In this document: positions 23,671 through 35,409 of the stretch, piece by piece
Numbering within the stretch: the first letter of the stretch is position 1
How the letters are laid out: each line of letters starts with the position of its first letter
Assembly (NCBI GenBank): GCA_963932465.1
Contig: OZ010790.1
Span: 352,495,087-352,559,086 of the forward strand
From: Maratus speciosus
Taxonomy: Eukaryota; Arthropoda; Arachnida; Araneae; Salticidae
Reading direction: 5' to 3'
DNA: 64,000 bases
Program-made: the position numbers and the translations under genes
Notes under the pieces: generated by a model
Told to the model about the DNA's origin: nothing
What the model saw: only the letters and a program-made list of their open reading frames with translations
The model's database searches: none

Positions 23671-25220
23671 CACTGCTCAAAAAAATTAGGGGTGCAAGTA
23701 AAAAAGTGAAGAGAACAGTGCAAAACAGCCATGCACGGGCATAAAATTGAGAGTAACATGTGTATCAACGCGCAATACAGAAAAAAAAAGACGCAAAAAT
23801 ATTTGCAAGAGAGCTTTAATTCTTTGTAACGATGGATAGAACGTGAAAAGATGGTTTAGATCAATAATTTGTCTACATGTAAAGGACAAAAAAAGTACTG
23901 TTTAGGAATGATGCAAGAAATTTAATATGGCGTGTGATCTCTTCGAATAGATAAAACTGCCGCATACCTGATTTCCATGGATTCGATGACATTATCAATA
24001 AGTTTTCGGAGAGTACTGTTCCACTCATCAAGAATTGCAATCTTTAAGTCCCGGACAATAAAAGGAGCCCTCATTCTCGCTGCAATGCGTCGTTCGAGTG
24101 TGTCCCAAACATGCTCGATCGGATTCAGGTCCGGTGAAATTTTGGTTGTTCCATATGCTGTATTTTTTCAACTATAACCGTGTTTTCCACAAGACGAGCT
24201 GTATGCGGTCTGGCATTATCATGCATGGAAAAAAGAATCACCAATTGCTGCAACGTAAAATACGACATGAGATCTCAGTATCTCGTCTGTATAACTTCGG
24301 GCCATCAAAGTGCCATTCCAAATGATATGCAGGTCCGTACGCCCACCTATGCTAATTCCAGCTAATAGCATCAACCCACCTTGTCTATAATGTGATCTTT
24401 CACGAACGAATGTGGGATTATTTTGAGTGCGTCTTTCTCTCCATTCCAAAACCCATTGTATGTTACACCCAGACTTAATCGGGACTCGTCTGTAGACAGA
24501 ATTTGACTCTATCAACGTTGCCTCCAAACTCGATAGTCAATTGCCCACGTTCTTTGGACCGCACAGTTGCTTGAGGTTAACGGAATACAGACCATTGGCT
24601 TACGTGCATAGACACCAGCCTGATGAAGCCTATTTCGGACTGTTTGACTGGACATCCTACATCCTGTGGCCATGAACATCTGTGTTTGCAGCTGAGTTCC
24701 ATTCCCCGTTCCATCTCAACGAGCTGTTAACAGGATATATCGGTCATCAGTTACTGTGGTAGCACATGTTTGACCTTGCCCTTGTCGGCGTCTACCATTC
24801 TATGTGCCTTGGAATCGATTCCACAGTCTTGCATTGACACATCTTGCGACTCCAGCAACGTTTTCTACACTCTGTTGTGTTTACCCAGATTCAACTCTTC
24901 CGGTAATACGCCAAGCCATGGATTCTTGTAAATCATATTGTTGTGACATTTGCAAGTCACCTTTTCTCAAAACACAAGCTGGACAATTGAATCTTACAAC
25001 TGAGACAGTGAAACAGTCGTTTCTGCAAAATCCCGATTTCTGCACTTATCTCCTTTTTCTAATTTTTGACGTCATAAACTTTGATTTGCATGTGAAGTTT
25101 TCATCATTTTTTTTCTACTACGCTTTAAATTATGGATGTTTTATTTAACGTGACTTATTGGTGTAAATATTTGCGTAACTTTGTTAAAATCATGTGCTCC
25201 CTTAATTGTTTCGAGCGGTG
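23671..25220 (-). mobile_element. Tc1-family transposon, full length but decayed
   Basis: The left end CACTGCTCAAAAAAATTAGG and the minus-strand reading of the right end, CACCGCTCGAAACAATTAAG, are matching terminal repeats. Each is next to TA, and the element sits between TA-rich microsatellites. The ~1550 bp length is normal for Tc1 elements. A decayed transposase runs on the minus strand across most of the interior. Confidence 0.8.
23930..25110 (-). pseudogene. Tc1 transposase pseudogene
   Basis: The minus strand encodes, in several frames, recognisable Tc1 transposase blocks. The longest intact run at 24219-24527 includes NNPTFVRERSHYRQGGLMLL and GISIGGRTDLHIIWNGTL. Just downstream a different frame reads MHDNARPHTARLVEN, around the second catalytic Asp. 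The end near 23940-24060 resembles the RRDH-type tail. Frame changes and stops separate the blocks, so no active enzyme is expected. An active copy would cut and paste the element at TA sites. Confidence 0.8.
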
Positions 25221-25224
25221 TATA

Positions 25225-26180
25225 TATCTATATATATATATTATAAAAATAATGAAAAATTATTGCACAACTGGCACTAATAGCAGCTCCTGTCAAATGC
25301 AAAAAAATGTATTTCACCACTACTTTAAAATGCAAAAACACCATAACTCCGAAAAGAAAGTGTATATCTGCAATATATAAGTATAAAAAACTCATAAACT
25401 TTCAAAAATACAGGTAAAAAATAAACAAAAACACAGGCAAATAACAGTCTGTTCTTCATCAGTGGGAGGACAGACAGACCTAACTCCACTCCCACTGTTA
25501 AAAGTCTGCAGGTTTCTGAACACACGTCCATCCTGCACTCAATACAGAAAAAAACTATTGTAATTTAAGAAACTAAATTCAAAGAGGCTAAAATAAACCA
25601 AATTTATACAAAACAAAGTATAATTTAAAATACAAAAACAAAATTCCTTAAAAAGATGATCTTTTAGAAAATTACTTTAAAATTTACAGTTTAAATATAA
25701 ACAAATGAAATTAACTTAACATGTATGAATGCAGAAGAACGTGCACCCTCCCAAACCGGCAAGTAAAAATTTTAAAAACATGAAGACAGTACCTGTATAA
25801 TGTTCTTCACCTGTCAACTATTAATTTTCTCTCCGAGTCCATTGTCAAAAACTTGAAATCCATATCTGCATACCTCCCTTGATTCAAAACATCCTAGCAA
25901 ATCCGTTCTTTAAGTAAGACTTTAGAATTTACGTGTCATATGGAATGTTCTGGAGGGATCCCGCACTTATTTTTCCAGGGAAATCAACAAGCATTTTGTA
26001 TATTGAATACTTGTACGTCATCGTAAGACGCTTGTTTTGGGTACAACAAATATCGCATACATTAAGAAAAAAATAAACAAAGTTTAACCAAATTTTCGCA
26101 AGGTGTGATACTACTCTTTGTCTTTCCCCAACTGTATGTATACAAGCAAGGCAGGGAAGAGTTCACCAAAAGCTAATTTC
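25225..26180. other. Unassigned stretch with a CTGATGAAGA motif
   Basis: On the minus strand near 25445-25475 the sequence reads CCCACTGATGAAGAACAGAC. It resembles the hammerhead-like motif of the foldbacks at 16-17.5 kb but lacks a clear GAAA partner. A self-complementary GTGGGAGGACAGACAG / CCACTCCCAC context lies beside it. No coding sequence. Confidence 0.3.
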
Positions 26181-26183
26181 AAA

Positions 26184-26800
26184 ATTAGACAAGCAGTTGA
26201 TGTTCAGCTGATGATGTCTTGAAAGCAGGGATCGTATGCTTCAAGGAAATTTTCATGACAAATATCAGTATTTTTTTATAGAAAAATAAATCTAGGTGAA
26301 ACGCGCGAAATTTCGCCTAATTTAAGAAGATATTTCTTTAAGAAAATACTGGTACTGAAGAATTGCTTGTTCTTGAAATTTCAGGAAAAGTACGACCCCT
26401 GCTTGAAAGTGAAATAACCTCATAACATAGGTATGAGCTTTAAGAATATTTTATTTTAATACAGACATGCTCTTCCTTCAATATGCTTAAATTCTTACCC
26501 TAACAAATATCAGATAGTGATTCTAATACTTTTTATACTTATTATTTCTTCAATATGGTTCGAAAAATGTAAATAATATAATTAGACAAGAAGTCCATGT
26601 TCAACTGATGATATTAAAGACCTTGAAAGTGAAATAATTTCATAACGTATGTATGAGCTTTAAGAGTATTTTATTTTAATACAACATACTCTTTCTTCAA
26701 TATGCTTAAATTCTTATCCAGACAAATATCAGATAGTGATTCCAATGCGTTTTATACTTATTATTTCTTTAATATGGTTCGAAAAATATAACTACAGAAA
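26184..26800. repeat. Tandem duplication, ~220 bp unit, one copy interrupted
   Basis: ATTAGACAAG starts at 26184 and again at 26581. Between them, shared blocks include CTTGAAAGTGAAATAA, ATGAGCTTTAAGA, TTCAATATGCTTAAATTCTT and ACAAATATCAGATAGTGATT. Copy 1 is longer by 176 bp because it contains the hAT-type MITE at 26226-26401. The copies are moderately diverged. Confidence 0.75.
26226..26401. mobile_element. hAT-type MITE, 176 bp
   Basis: The ends CAGGGATCGTA and TACGACCCCTG are inverted repeats beginning with the CAGGG typical of hAT elements, and similarity continues inward. They are flanked by a perfect 8 bp duplication CTTGAAAG (26218-26225 and 26402-26409), the hallmark of hAT insertion. 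The second copy of the surrounding tandem duplication holds the empty site CTTGAAAG at 26622-26629, proving the boundaries. No coding capacity. Confidence 0.9.
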
Positions 26801-26809
26801 CTTGTTATA

Positions 26810-27850
26810 ATTGAACATTAATCAAAGCTGTTAGAAATCATGATGAATTGCCTGTCTAGAATATTAGTTTATGTAACGCCAAATCGCGTATATCACCCAT
26901 ATATATTAACTTAATATGTCAGTTTGCGTTGAGCCAACTTGGTTCGGAAAGACATATCCAAATCAATGGCAAAGGTATAATACATCATGGTGCTTCTACT
27001 GACACATTTATAAATGGTATGAAACTAATTAAGCTAAAAGGTAAAATTCGAAATTAATGTAGTTGTTCTTTTTGTGTCGTTTAGTGTTCTCTGTCGGAAA
27101 TTTTGTAATAACTTCAAAATTAAATTTTATTTTATTTTATATTTGATGATTAACATCTCCAGTTTTAATGTAATACAATTTTCCATTTAAAACCATTTCT
27201 AACCTTTTGTAATAGTTATGTAAATTTTGATATTTTATACGCATCTTTTTAAATCTCTTAGAATTTAGGAAGTTAAAAGTGGATAATTTCGTATCAATAC
27301 AATATTCAATTTAGTATATTAAATTGTTTAAATACTAGGGCTTGCGTAATGCCATATCTCCATATATATAGTCTTGGATACAGAATAGAACATATCTTCT
27401 TCCTAGATATTATTTTAATTGATTTTACTTAAAATCTTAAGTTTTTAAATGTTTAGTAAAATTTCTTTTAGTATTTTTTATGTTATATTGGTTTCAAAAT
27501 GTGACCAATTATGATCACTATTTATGTTCTAATCAAATTGAATTAGCCTAAATTGTAAAAACTACATATAATGAAACGTTGCATGCTAACTAATATTTTT
27601 GTAAAAATATTGACATGCGTAAAAGTAAATTTTTATTACGATATTTTTTTTATTTTAATAAAAGAATTTTCTTGGAATTCTCTTAAAATAAAACTATTTA
27701 AGATAAATACACATTTTTCTAATTTTACTTAGCTATTTAAATTTATAATAAAGCGTTATTTAATTTGGACAAATGAAGCTATCACGTTTAAGAAATTTTT
27801 TTTCAATAGATTATTATTAAAAAGTAAGCTTGAAAAACAACAACAAAGTA
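26810..27850. other. AT-rich sequence without recognised features
   Basis: No repeat ends or coding signal seen. Confidence 0.4.
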
Positions 27851-27989
27851 GCACACTGAGGGGCCAAAAATTTAGAGTTATGCTTATTTGAAATTAAACC
27901 AATATAACAGTGACGTCGAATGACGTAACAACGCAGAGTTACTTATATAAGGAACTCTCAACTTTGTATGACGTAGTTAGCATGGAAGG

Positions 27990-29174
27990 TATTGTAAACA
28001 TGGATAAAACGAAAGATTTAAATGACTTTGAACGAGGGATTATAGTCGGTGCAAGAAAAGATGGTGACAGCGTCTCCGAAACACTAATATTTTAGGATTT
28101 CCTCGCCCAACAGTATATTGTGTGCTTATACAGTGGTAGTTAAGCGGAAAAAACTAAAAGCGAAGACCATTCTGGTCGAAAAATAATGGTGAACGAGAGG
28201 GGTAAGAGGCGAGTAGCACGTATAGTCTGCAGCAACAGAAAGACAAAAACACGACAAATTAAATCTGATATAAATGCAGGTGCATCACTAAACATATCCC
28301 GGAGAACAACAAGACGGACTTTGAAAAGGAAGAAGGTCTTCAGAATAAGAAGACAGTCTCGTTTCCTACTCTATGATCCAGATGGAGGAGTCGGGGTATT
28401 TCGCAATCAGCACGAATTCGTGGATCTCTTATGCCAAATGACAACTCTTCAGGTTGGAAGCGGTGGAATTATGGTGTAAAGAATGTTTTCCTTGAGTACA
28501 TTGGGTCCCTTGATATCTGTGGACACAACTCTGAACAGCAGAGCTTACCACAACATCGTTGCCGATTATGGCATCCCTTAATGGCATTTATGCTCCGTAA
28601 TGGTGATGTCACTTTCAGAAGGACAGTGCGCATTGCCACCTATCTCGATCGGTCTTAAATTGGTTTAAGGAATATCGGTCAGAACATGCTTCCATCGCCT
28701 GCTCAGCCACCTGACCTCAGTCCTACTGAGCATTTTTGGGACGAAATCAAAGGAGCAACTCAAAGCTTGGAAACGGCACTAACCAATCTGGCCAAACATA
28801 CAACTTTTATTACATCATCGTGGGTATGTTTGTTGTTTATGATGGGCAACTATCAACACGGGGGATATAGGCCCAAAAGGCTTTGCCCTCTGTGGCGATC
28901 TTTCTAAGGGAACCCAACCGATATTTACGCAAGGAAATCTAAGGTTCGAAGAAAACCGCGGAAAAATCCGAACGATTAGGCCGACGTGCGCGATTGAGTT
29001 CAAACCCAGTACCCCCCATCTATCAGCTTTGAGAGCGGAACCTCTCGCCCACAGGTGGAGCTTACATCAGCACGGATAAAAATTTCTCAGTAACGGTGTC
29101 AACAACTTGTTAAATCCATGCCAAGAAGAATACCGGCTGTTATCAGATCTAAAGTTGGATCAACTCGTTTTTAG
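27990..29174 (+). pseudogene. Tc1 transposase pseudogene interrupted by insertion
   Basis: The N-terminal block KDLNDFERGIIVGARKDGDS matches the first helix-turn-helix of Tc1 transposases. SRFLLYDPDGGVGVFRNQHE (about 28352-28411) is the region of the first catalytic Asp. FQKDSAHC marks the second. PPDLSPTEHFWDEIKG (about 28704-28751) marks the third acidic position. The C-terminus QQLVKSMPRRIPAVIRSKVG followed by STRF and a stop ends at 29174. The blocks lie in different frames with stops, and the C-terminal part is displaced by about 250 bp of inserted sequence at 28824-29076. Confidence 0.8.
28824..29076 (-). mobile_element. SINE-like insertion inside the Tc1 element
   Basis: The Tc1 protein reading breaks off after ...TSSW at 28823 and resumes at about 29077, leaving a GC-richer block of about 253 bp. 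It contains GGCCCAAAAGGCTTTGCCCT, CTGTGGCGATC and, on the minus strand, a B-box-like CTGGGTTTGAACTC at about 28998-29012. Composition and the B-box suggest a tRNA-derived SINE on the minus strand. The A box and target duplication were not resolved. Confidence 0.5.
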
Positions 29175-29209
29175 AGGAAGTCTTTAATTTTTTGACGCAC
29201 TCAGTGTAT

Positions 29210-29965
29210 ATTTTACATAAAGGATTTGCGTCCATTAAAAAATTTTAAAATTTTCGTAGTAATCGTCAAAGAAACGAACTTTCAAATCAGAGAGAAGTTA
29301 ATTTTGTGAATGAAGATTTTTTAAATCTATTAATTTTTTTTTTTTACATATTTTTTGTAAAATAGTATTAACATGCAATGAATACATCTGTCGAAGTCAA
29401 ATATATAAGTGTAACATTTTGTGAATACAAAAAAAAATGTATGACATTCTATATAACAATTTTTATATTTTTTAATTATTTCAGTAATTTTGAGAAAATG
29501 TTTGTTTTTTGTTATAATTATTGCAATAGTTTGACATTTTACATATTTTCAATCTTTATTTTCTTTGTTTCCGTTTTTCTATTCCTGGTCTTTTACAATT
29601 AAAAAAACACAGGATCACTATAGACACATGTAACTCCGAAAGACATACACGATACCCAAGTATGTGAGAACCACTTGACAATAAATATACCTTTATGAAA
29701 ATACATTTTCAGAACTTTCTAATACAGATTTTAATGGAAAAAATATTAATGATAACTCAATAAAAGATTTGAATCATATTTTAAAATTTTCTTATAATTA
29801 GACTAACATTTACTCGTATTTTTAAAAAAATTACAGACTAATTTATATTATTTATAATAAATTTGATTTCTTATTTGTTAAAATATATGCTTTACAAACC
29901 GATAACAAATAAAAAATTTCAAAATAAATCTATCAATATATAATACAATATTTTCTAAGATTATA
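29210..29965. other. AT-rich sequence without recognised features
   Basis: Open frames are low-complexity and hydrophobic from T-richness only; no gene supported. Confidence 0.4.
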
Positions 29966-29969
29966 AAAC

Positions 29970-30215
29970 TTTTATTAGCGTTCTTCTTTTGAACTGAACA
30001 ATCCTACTGTGTTTGAAATCCAATACTTTTCAATATCTTTTATTTAGAGTTTTCGGATTATTTTTGTGTTTTATTTATCTGTTTTTAGATGTAATGTTAA
30101 ATCTTATATTGCATCGTGGTCACTGCATCGCTTAAGGCATTATTTGAAGAAACGAAGAAAAATAAGGAAATAAGGAATAAATGGAGACATTAAATTTAGC
30201 AAACGTCTACATAGG
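29970..30215 (+). repeat. Dispersed repeat copy (pair of 48180-48410)
   Basis: Shares in the same order with 48180-48410: ACTTTTATTAG, GAAATCCAATACTTTTC, TTTAGAGTTTT, TTTATCTGTTTTTAGA, CGTGGTCACTG, and GGAATAAATGGAGACATTAA followed by ATTTAGCAA. About 80 percent similar by eye. Element class unknown. Confidence 0.65.
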
Positions 30216-30219
30216 GCAG

Positions 30220-30660
30220 GTGGTACTTTCTGAAAAGCGAAAACTTTTTTTTGTGTGCATGTGTGATGTCTCAAAATACAGATTTAATTTGATTTTGTAT
30301 CATATTAATATATTTTTTATTCATTTAATATCCTTACATTTTACTGAAAATAAACTAACTATATTTATAGTTCAATTTTGCAGATTTGGAATTAGAATAT
30401 TTAGCGTATCGCATGTTATAATATTAGTATAAAAAATGTGAAGTGTGTTATTCGTTATATTTAATTTTATCATAGTTTGTTTAGCTTTAGTAGCATTAAA
30501 GATAAGTATCTTTGATGAAGAAAGAAAGGGTAATATTTTTTTATAATTTAATGCTAAAATTAAATATTAGAAGGTAAAAAAAAAAAAAAAAAAATCCTGG
30601 TATAAGAGGCCCAAGCGACCGTCTTCTTCAAGAACTCTGGAAGAAATTTCAGGTGTAGAT
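30220..30660. other. AT-rich sequence without recognised features
   Basis: Ends in an A-run at about 30577-30593. No coding signal. Confidence 0.4.
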
Positions 30661-30664
30661 TGTA

Positions 30665-31192
30665 GGAGGGTGGTTCAATAATTATTTTTCCGAGAGTGCA
30701 TAAAATATTTAAACCGCGATCGCTGATGTGGAATATTGAAGCCTAATATCTTAGATGTCTATATGCTCGATTTTAGAACCGTAGTTACTATATTAACCTT
30801 TTTCTTCCCTTTTAGGTGAGAGAGGTGGCACCTAGCTTGAGAGGGGTGTTGGTGGGAAAGGCTGGTTTGGAGCTTATGGAGCCAAGCATGAAGCAGTTCT
30901 GTGAAGATTTATAACAGTGGATAAGACTGTCGTTTGAACTCGGAATCATAGTGATGTAGCTACTGTCACAAATCTATCCCTACAAGCTCCAAACAGCCTA
31001 CCCCTCACCCCTTTTAAGTTAGGTGCCACTTCTCACACCTAAAATGAAAAAAAAAGTATGTTAAAATAGCACCTACGTTTCTAAAATTGAACATATTTTT
31101 ATCTAAGACTTCAGGCTTTAATATTCCACATCAACCATCACCGTACAAATATTTTATACACAGTCGGAACAATAATTATTGAAACACCCTCG
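30665..31192. mobile_element. TA-flanked foldback MITE, ~528 bp
   Basis: The left arm starts GGAGGGTGGTTCAATAATTA and the right arm, read on the minus strand, starts CGAGGGTGTTTCAATAATTA. Both are bordered by TA (30663-30664 and 31193-31194). Similarity runs deep into the element (GATGTGGAATATT, TTTTAGAA.CGTAG, TTTTAGGTG..AG, GTGGCACCTA), so it is almost entirely palindromic. The GGGTGTTTCAATAATTATT-type end and TA target suggest an IS630/Tc1-mariner-derived MITE. No protein. Confidence 0.8.
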
Positions 31193-31569
31193 TACATGCA
31201 CTCTAGAAAATGGTGAAAATACACATCTAAGCTCTTATAATTACCGTTAGAAAGACAGTGTCTCGAGTATTCAAAACTCAAATTTTTGCTTCCCAAAATC
31301 ATCCCTGTAGGGAAAAGAACTTTAAGGCGTAAATTGAACACTTAGGGATTTTCTCAAAATGCTGGTCAAAACGCGGAAATAGAAACTACACTCTCTCTAC
31401 GCACAAGATTGCATAAATGTACAGAAATGTCCTCAAAATATATTTAGATCACGCTAACTGAATAAGATAAAACCATTAGATTTTATTTTGTGTAATATAA
31501 ACGTACAGTCGAATATTTTGAAAATTAATGATTTTTATTATTCGTATTTTTAATTGTTGGACTGAAAAT

Positions 31570-31913
31570 GAATCTTTTCTGGAGATATTTTCAACCATTT
31601 TAAAAGTCTCAGTATTTCTCAAAAGACGTAAAAGTATGTTTGGATTGAAAGCATTTACGGATTTTTCAAATAGCCACCTTAGAACGAACAATTTAACATT
31701 TCCATACCTATAACTTTTCAAAAAATCTTTGAAATCAAACGGAATCTTTTTTGGAGGTATTTTTAACCTTTTTAAAAGTCTCAGTATTTCTCAAAAGACG
31801 TAAAAGTATGTTTGGATTGAAAGCATATACGGATTTTTCAAATAGCCACCAGAGAACGAACAATTTAACATTTCCATACCTATAACTTTTCGAAAAATCT
31901 TTGAAATCAAACG
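31570..31913. repeat. 172 bp tandem duplication, two copies
   Basis: GAATCTTTTCTGGAGATATT at 31570 and GAATCTTTTTTGGAGGTATT at 31742 start two copies exactly 172 bp apart. The next GAATCATTTCG at 31914 marks the end. Shared inner blocks are AAAAGTCTCAGTATTTCTCA and GTTTGGATTGAAAGCAT. High similarity indicates a fairly recent event. Open frames on both strands here are by-products of the duplication. Confidence 0.85.
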
Positions 31914-31929
31914 GAATCATTTCGTTTGG

Positions 31930-33430
31930 TAAATGAGAGAAACCGTTTCTAATCTTCTTTTTAGAACATTATTAATTTTTATTGCTACTTTTTGCTACTT
32001 TAAGAAAAAATGATCATTTGTTTTGCCTCAGTTTATTTCACTCAATAAAAGCCCAAAATGGCTTGATCAAAAAGTCATCTGTGAACTCTTCTATTGATAA
32101 AATATAATATCAAAATTCATCATTCACCTTTATCTTTATCCGTAACCATGTAGTTTTTGTATCCTATTAGAACTTACAAAGCGAAAAAAACGATATGAAT
32201 TTTAATTGTGCTATATAATGTAGAGATCTGTGATATTTTGTAAGAAACTTATTTATAATTTTTATAGAAAAATGTAGATCTAAAATTTGTTTTTTTAACA
32301 TACCTATTGATTTCCCTTTCTGGTGAAATTATTGTCAAATTTATTTATTTTCAATGATTTATTTATCTGCCTGGAGTGTGACTCTTTATTTTATCCCATA
32401 ATTTCAACTTTAAGTTAGTATCCATGTAATCACGAAAACAGAAGCTCGTGAAGTTCGACGACGATAATATACCCCACATTTTTCAAATGTTTGATACATA
32501 AATTTGTGTTATCTGTATGAAAAAAAGGTAATTTGCCATATCTAAAAAACATATTTAAACTTTCTGATAATTTGAGCAATTGGTATGAATAGTTTATAAT
32601 AGTAATTATTGAATATTTAGATGGAATTATATAGATAACACTGTGTTCGTTATTCAGTGATCTTTCGCTGGTGTAAATAATGCTGACTAGTTTAAAATCA
32701 TATTAAAATGTCTTGTCAATTTAGTGATTTATACGAACAGCATCTGTATGCTAATTATTCTTCTGTTTATTTTGTTTCGTTTTTTATAACTGTTAAAAAT
32801 ATATATTGTTCGTATCCCGGTCTACATTCTGTTTTGCATTTCCACTTTAGTTTTACACATACTTGTACATGTTACCTTTCAGAGATCAAATACAAGCAAA
32901 GTACAGATTAAATATTCTAATATTTAATTATGATTCTTTGCAACAGTTTAAATTTGATCTCATACATTTTGATTGAAAGTAATTTTATATATATTTATTT
33001 TTATACATACGCCAGAAAATATTATTAAAAACGAATTTTTTATAATTTATCATTCATGTAAATATTAAAAATATTAAAAATTGTAATTTCATTAATTAAA
33101 TTGGAATTGATTGTTATCTTAAATAAGATTTTTTTTAAAATATGATACTATTAAATTTCAATAATGTGAATTGAAAATAGAAAATCGGAAACGCAATAGG
33201 AATTTTGTCTTCTATAAATAGTAAAGTACCACATATAAATTAATGCTCTTCATTTAAATATAAAAAACAATGTTATATAAACAAATAACATTTACATTAA
33301 TTATTTAATACATTAAAATCTTTCTCACTTCTTAATTACAATTTTTATGTTAATAAATAAAATAAACGTTTGAAAATGCACTGACTTTTTTCTATAATAT
33401 ATTTTGATATTTATATACAAATAGAAAATT
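31930..33430. other. AT-rich sequence without recognised features
   Basis: No repeat ends or coding signal seen. Confidence 0.4.
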
Positions 33431-33439
33431 TAAAATCTA

Positions 33440-35400
33440 GGCCCCGTACGAGGAAACAAAAGAATCAAGTATTCTAGTTCAGTTTTATTGAATATCAACA
33501 ACGCGATTTTATCAGAGAAACTATCTTTTGAAAGGAAGGATTTCGACCTAAAAGAGAACTTTCTAAAATGTTCTATAAATATTAAAGTATTCCTTAAACT
33601 TGCGAGAAGAGAAAAGAGAAGATAAATTCAATTTCGAAACCTTTTCTATATAAGAAAAAATAAAAAAAAATATTACAATATTACGACAAATTTGCGAATT
33701 TTTTATTTAACATTTTACAACATAGTTGAAAAGTGTTTATGCATTTGGTTTGTCTGACCGTCTGGCTCATTCTCACTTATGTAAATTTACTCGGATTACA
33801 AAGTAACTGATATGCGTTTTTTATTTTTATCGTGGCATGATCGTATACAAAATGAGTGTTGAGAACTAATACTTTACTTACAGAAACACTCAAAATAAAT
33901 CTTCCGTTACATTTTGTTCTATGTTAACAAATACTTTGTAGTGTATTTTAGGATGTAATGCCATTTCATATTTATTGGAATTGCTATACATCACTGAAGA
34001 GCACTACAAGATATGTACTCTGAAATAGTGTATATGCAGCATTTATAGTTATTTTACTGGGCACTCGAAACAATCCCATTATATTCTAATCTATAACAAA
34101 AAACGTGTGTGGTGTATTTTAATCATGTTACACTATTACAAAAATGATAAAGATGATATGAGTTTCTCAGGTACACTAAAACATGTGTTTTTTAAGAATT
34201 TTTTTCAACTGTGTAAAGCATTCACATCCATTTATAAGGCTACATAAAAGTATTCGGTTACATAATGGTAATCGGGGCAAATTGTTTGCATCATATTTCA
34301 ATTATACAACACAATTTTCAACATAGGTAAATTTCTATATATTACTCTGGATTATCACAAGAGACGCGTTTTATAAAATTATGTGCATATAATTTATCGT
34401 TTCTTTATAGGGAAGCAAAAAAGATCTAAGTTAAGGTAAAGCATCCGAAGTATTGCCCTTAGCCGATATTAATTGAAGTGCGCTTTAAGTTATGGTATCT
34501 GTCGTTATGTTAATTAAATTTTTGCATACAATGCGGAGTGTATAAATGCTATCCATCATATACAGGACTAAACATATGAATTCGAAAGTATTAGTGAGTA
34601 TGCGCTTGAATTTTTTAAAGTGGTTTTGTAATCAAGTAATGCATTTTTCATCTAAAACGTATTTAGTTGATTAAGACATGTTTTTGTTTATACAATACAA
34701 ATAAAATCATATATAGTTCCACGCTATGAATACGATAACGGCCGCTTATTAGTGATAATTTCTGGAAGTGTAACTTCAGTAGTTTTAAGCGTGTTTTTAC
34801 CTGATTTAAATTTTAGCTTCATATGGGACTTGTATAAAAATATAATGGTAATATACAGGACAGGAATAAATAATTTAAACTTGTTTCTATAGAATTAAAA
34901 AATAAATTCGTAAAAAGAACATTAAAATAGAAAATTCACCAGACCATTTCAATGAACTTTGTCTTTCTTCATCAGTCGCAAACAACACGTGCTACCACTT
35001 TGAAATCAGGAGTAAGACTATTGTTTATCCTAATTACATTAAATAAATACAAAGATCTTTCAAACGGCCACATTTTCTATTTTTACTGATATTTTTGTTA
35101 TTCATTTGTTATTAAGAAATTAATTTTCCCTTATTTGGTCATACCAATTTTTTCAAGAGTTTGATATCATGTTTCCGTCTTTTGATAGAAATTACTGAAG
35201 GTGAATTTTGAACTATGTAGTGCGATTTTTTAATAAACCACATTTTTGCTTAGTACATAGAACACACACAAATCTATATATTATATACAGAACTGCACAA
35301 ATGTATAAAGTACCTTTATGGCTATGACCGGTAATTGATGGAATCTGATTTTTAAATGTGCTATGCGTTTTTTAAATATTTATTTGATAAACTTATTTAC
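33440..35400. repeat. Dispersed long repeat, copy 2
   Basis: Ordered similarity to 13330-15010 is described at copy 1. This copy holds CAGTTTTATTGAATATCAAC near 33480, ATAAATATTAAAGTATTCCT near 33575, GTGGTGTATTTTAATCATGT near 34109, CAGTAGTTTTAAGCGTG near 34778 and AAAGTACCTTTATGG near 35304. It is longer than copy 1. An extra segment near 34900-35010 includes, on the minus strand, GACTGATGAAGAAAGACAAA then GTTCATTGAAA, another hammerhead-like core. Confidence 0.6.
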
Positions 35401-35409
35401 CTTATCAAA

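Larger units (their letters stand above)
27854..29206 (+). mobile_element. Second Tc1-family transposon, decayed
   Basis: The left end CACTGAGGGGCCAAAAATTT and the minus-strand reading of the right end, CACTGAGTGCGTCAAAAAAT, are matching terminal repeats. TA follows the right end; the left flank is CA, so that TA has probably mutated. The ends differ from those of the Tc1 element at 23.7 kb, so this is a different subfamily. It encodes a broken transposase and carries a SINE-like insertion near its 3' end. Confidence 0.75.

Noticed and set aside
31476..31920. Two similar ~60-80 codon proteins
   Set aside because: They are the same 172 bp tandem unit read twice; open frames appear on both strands.
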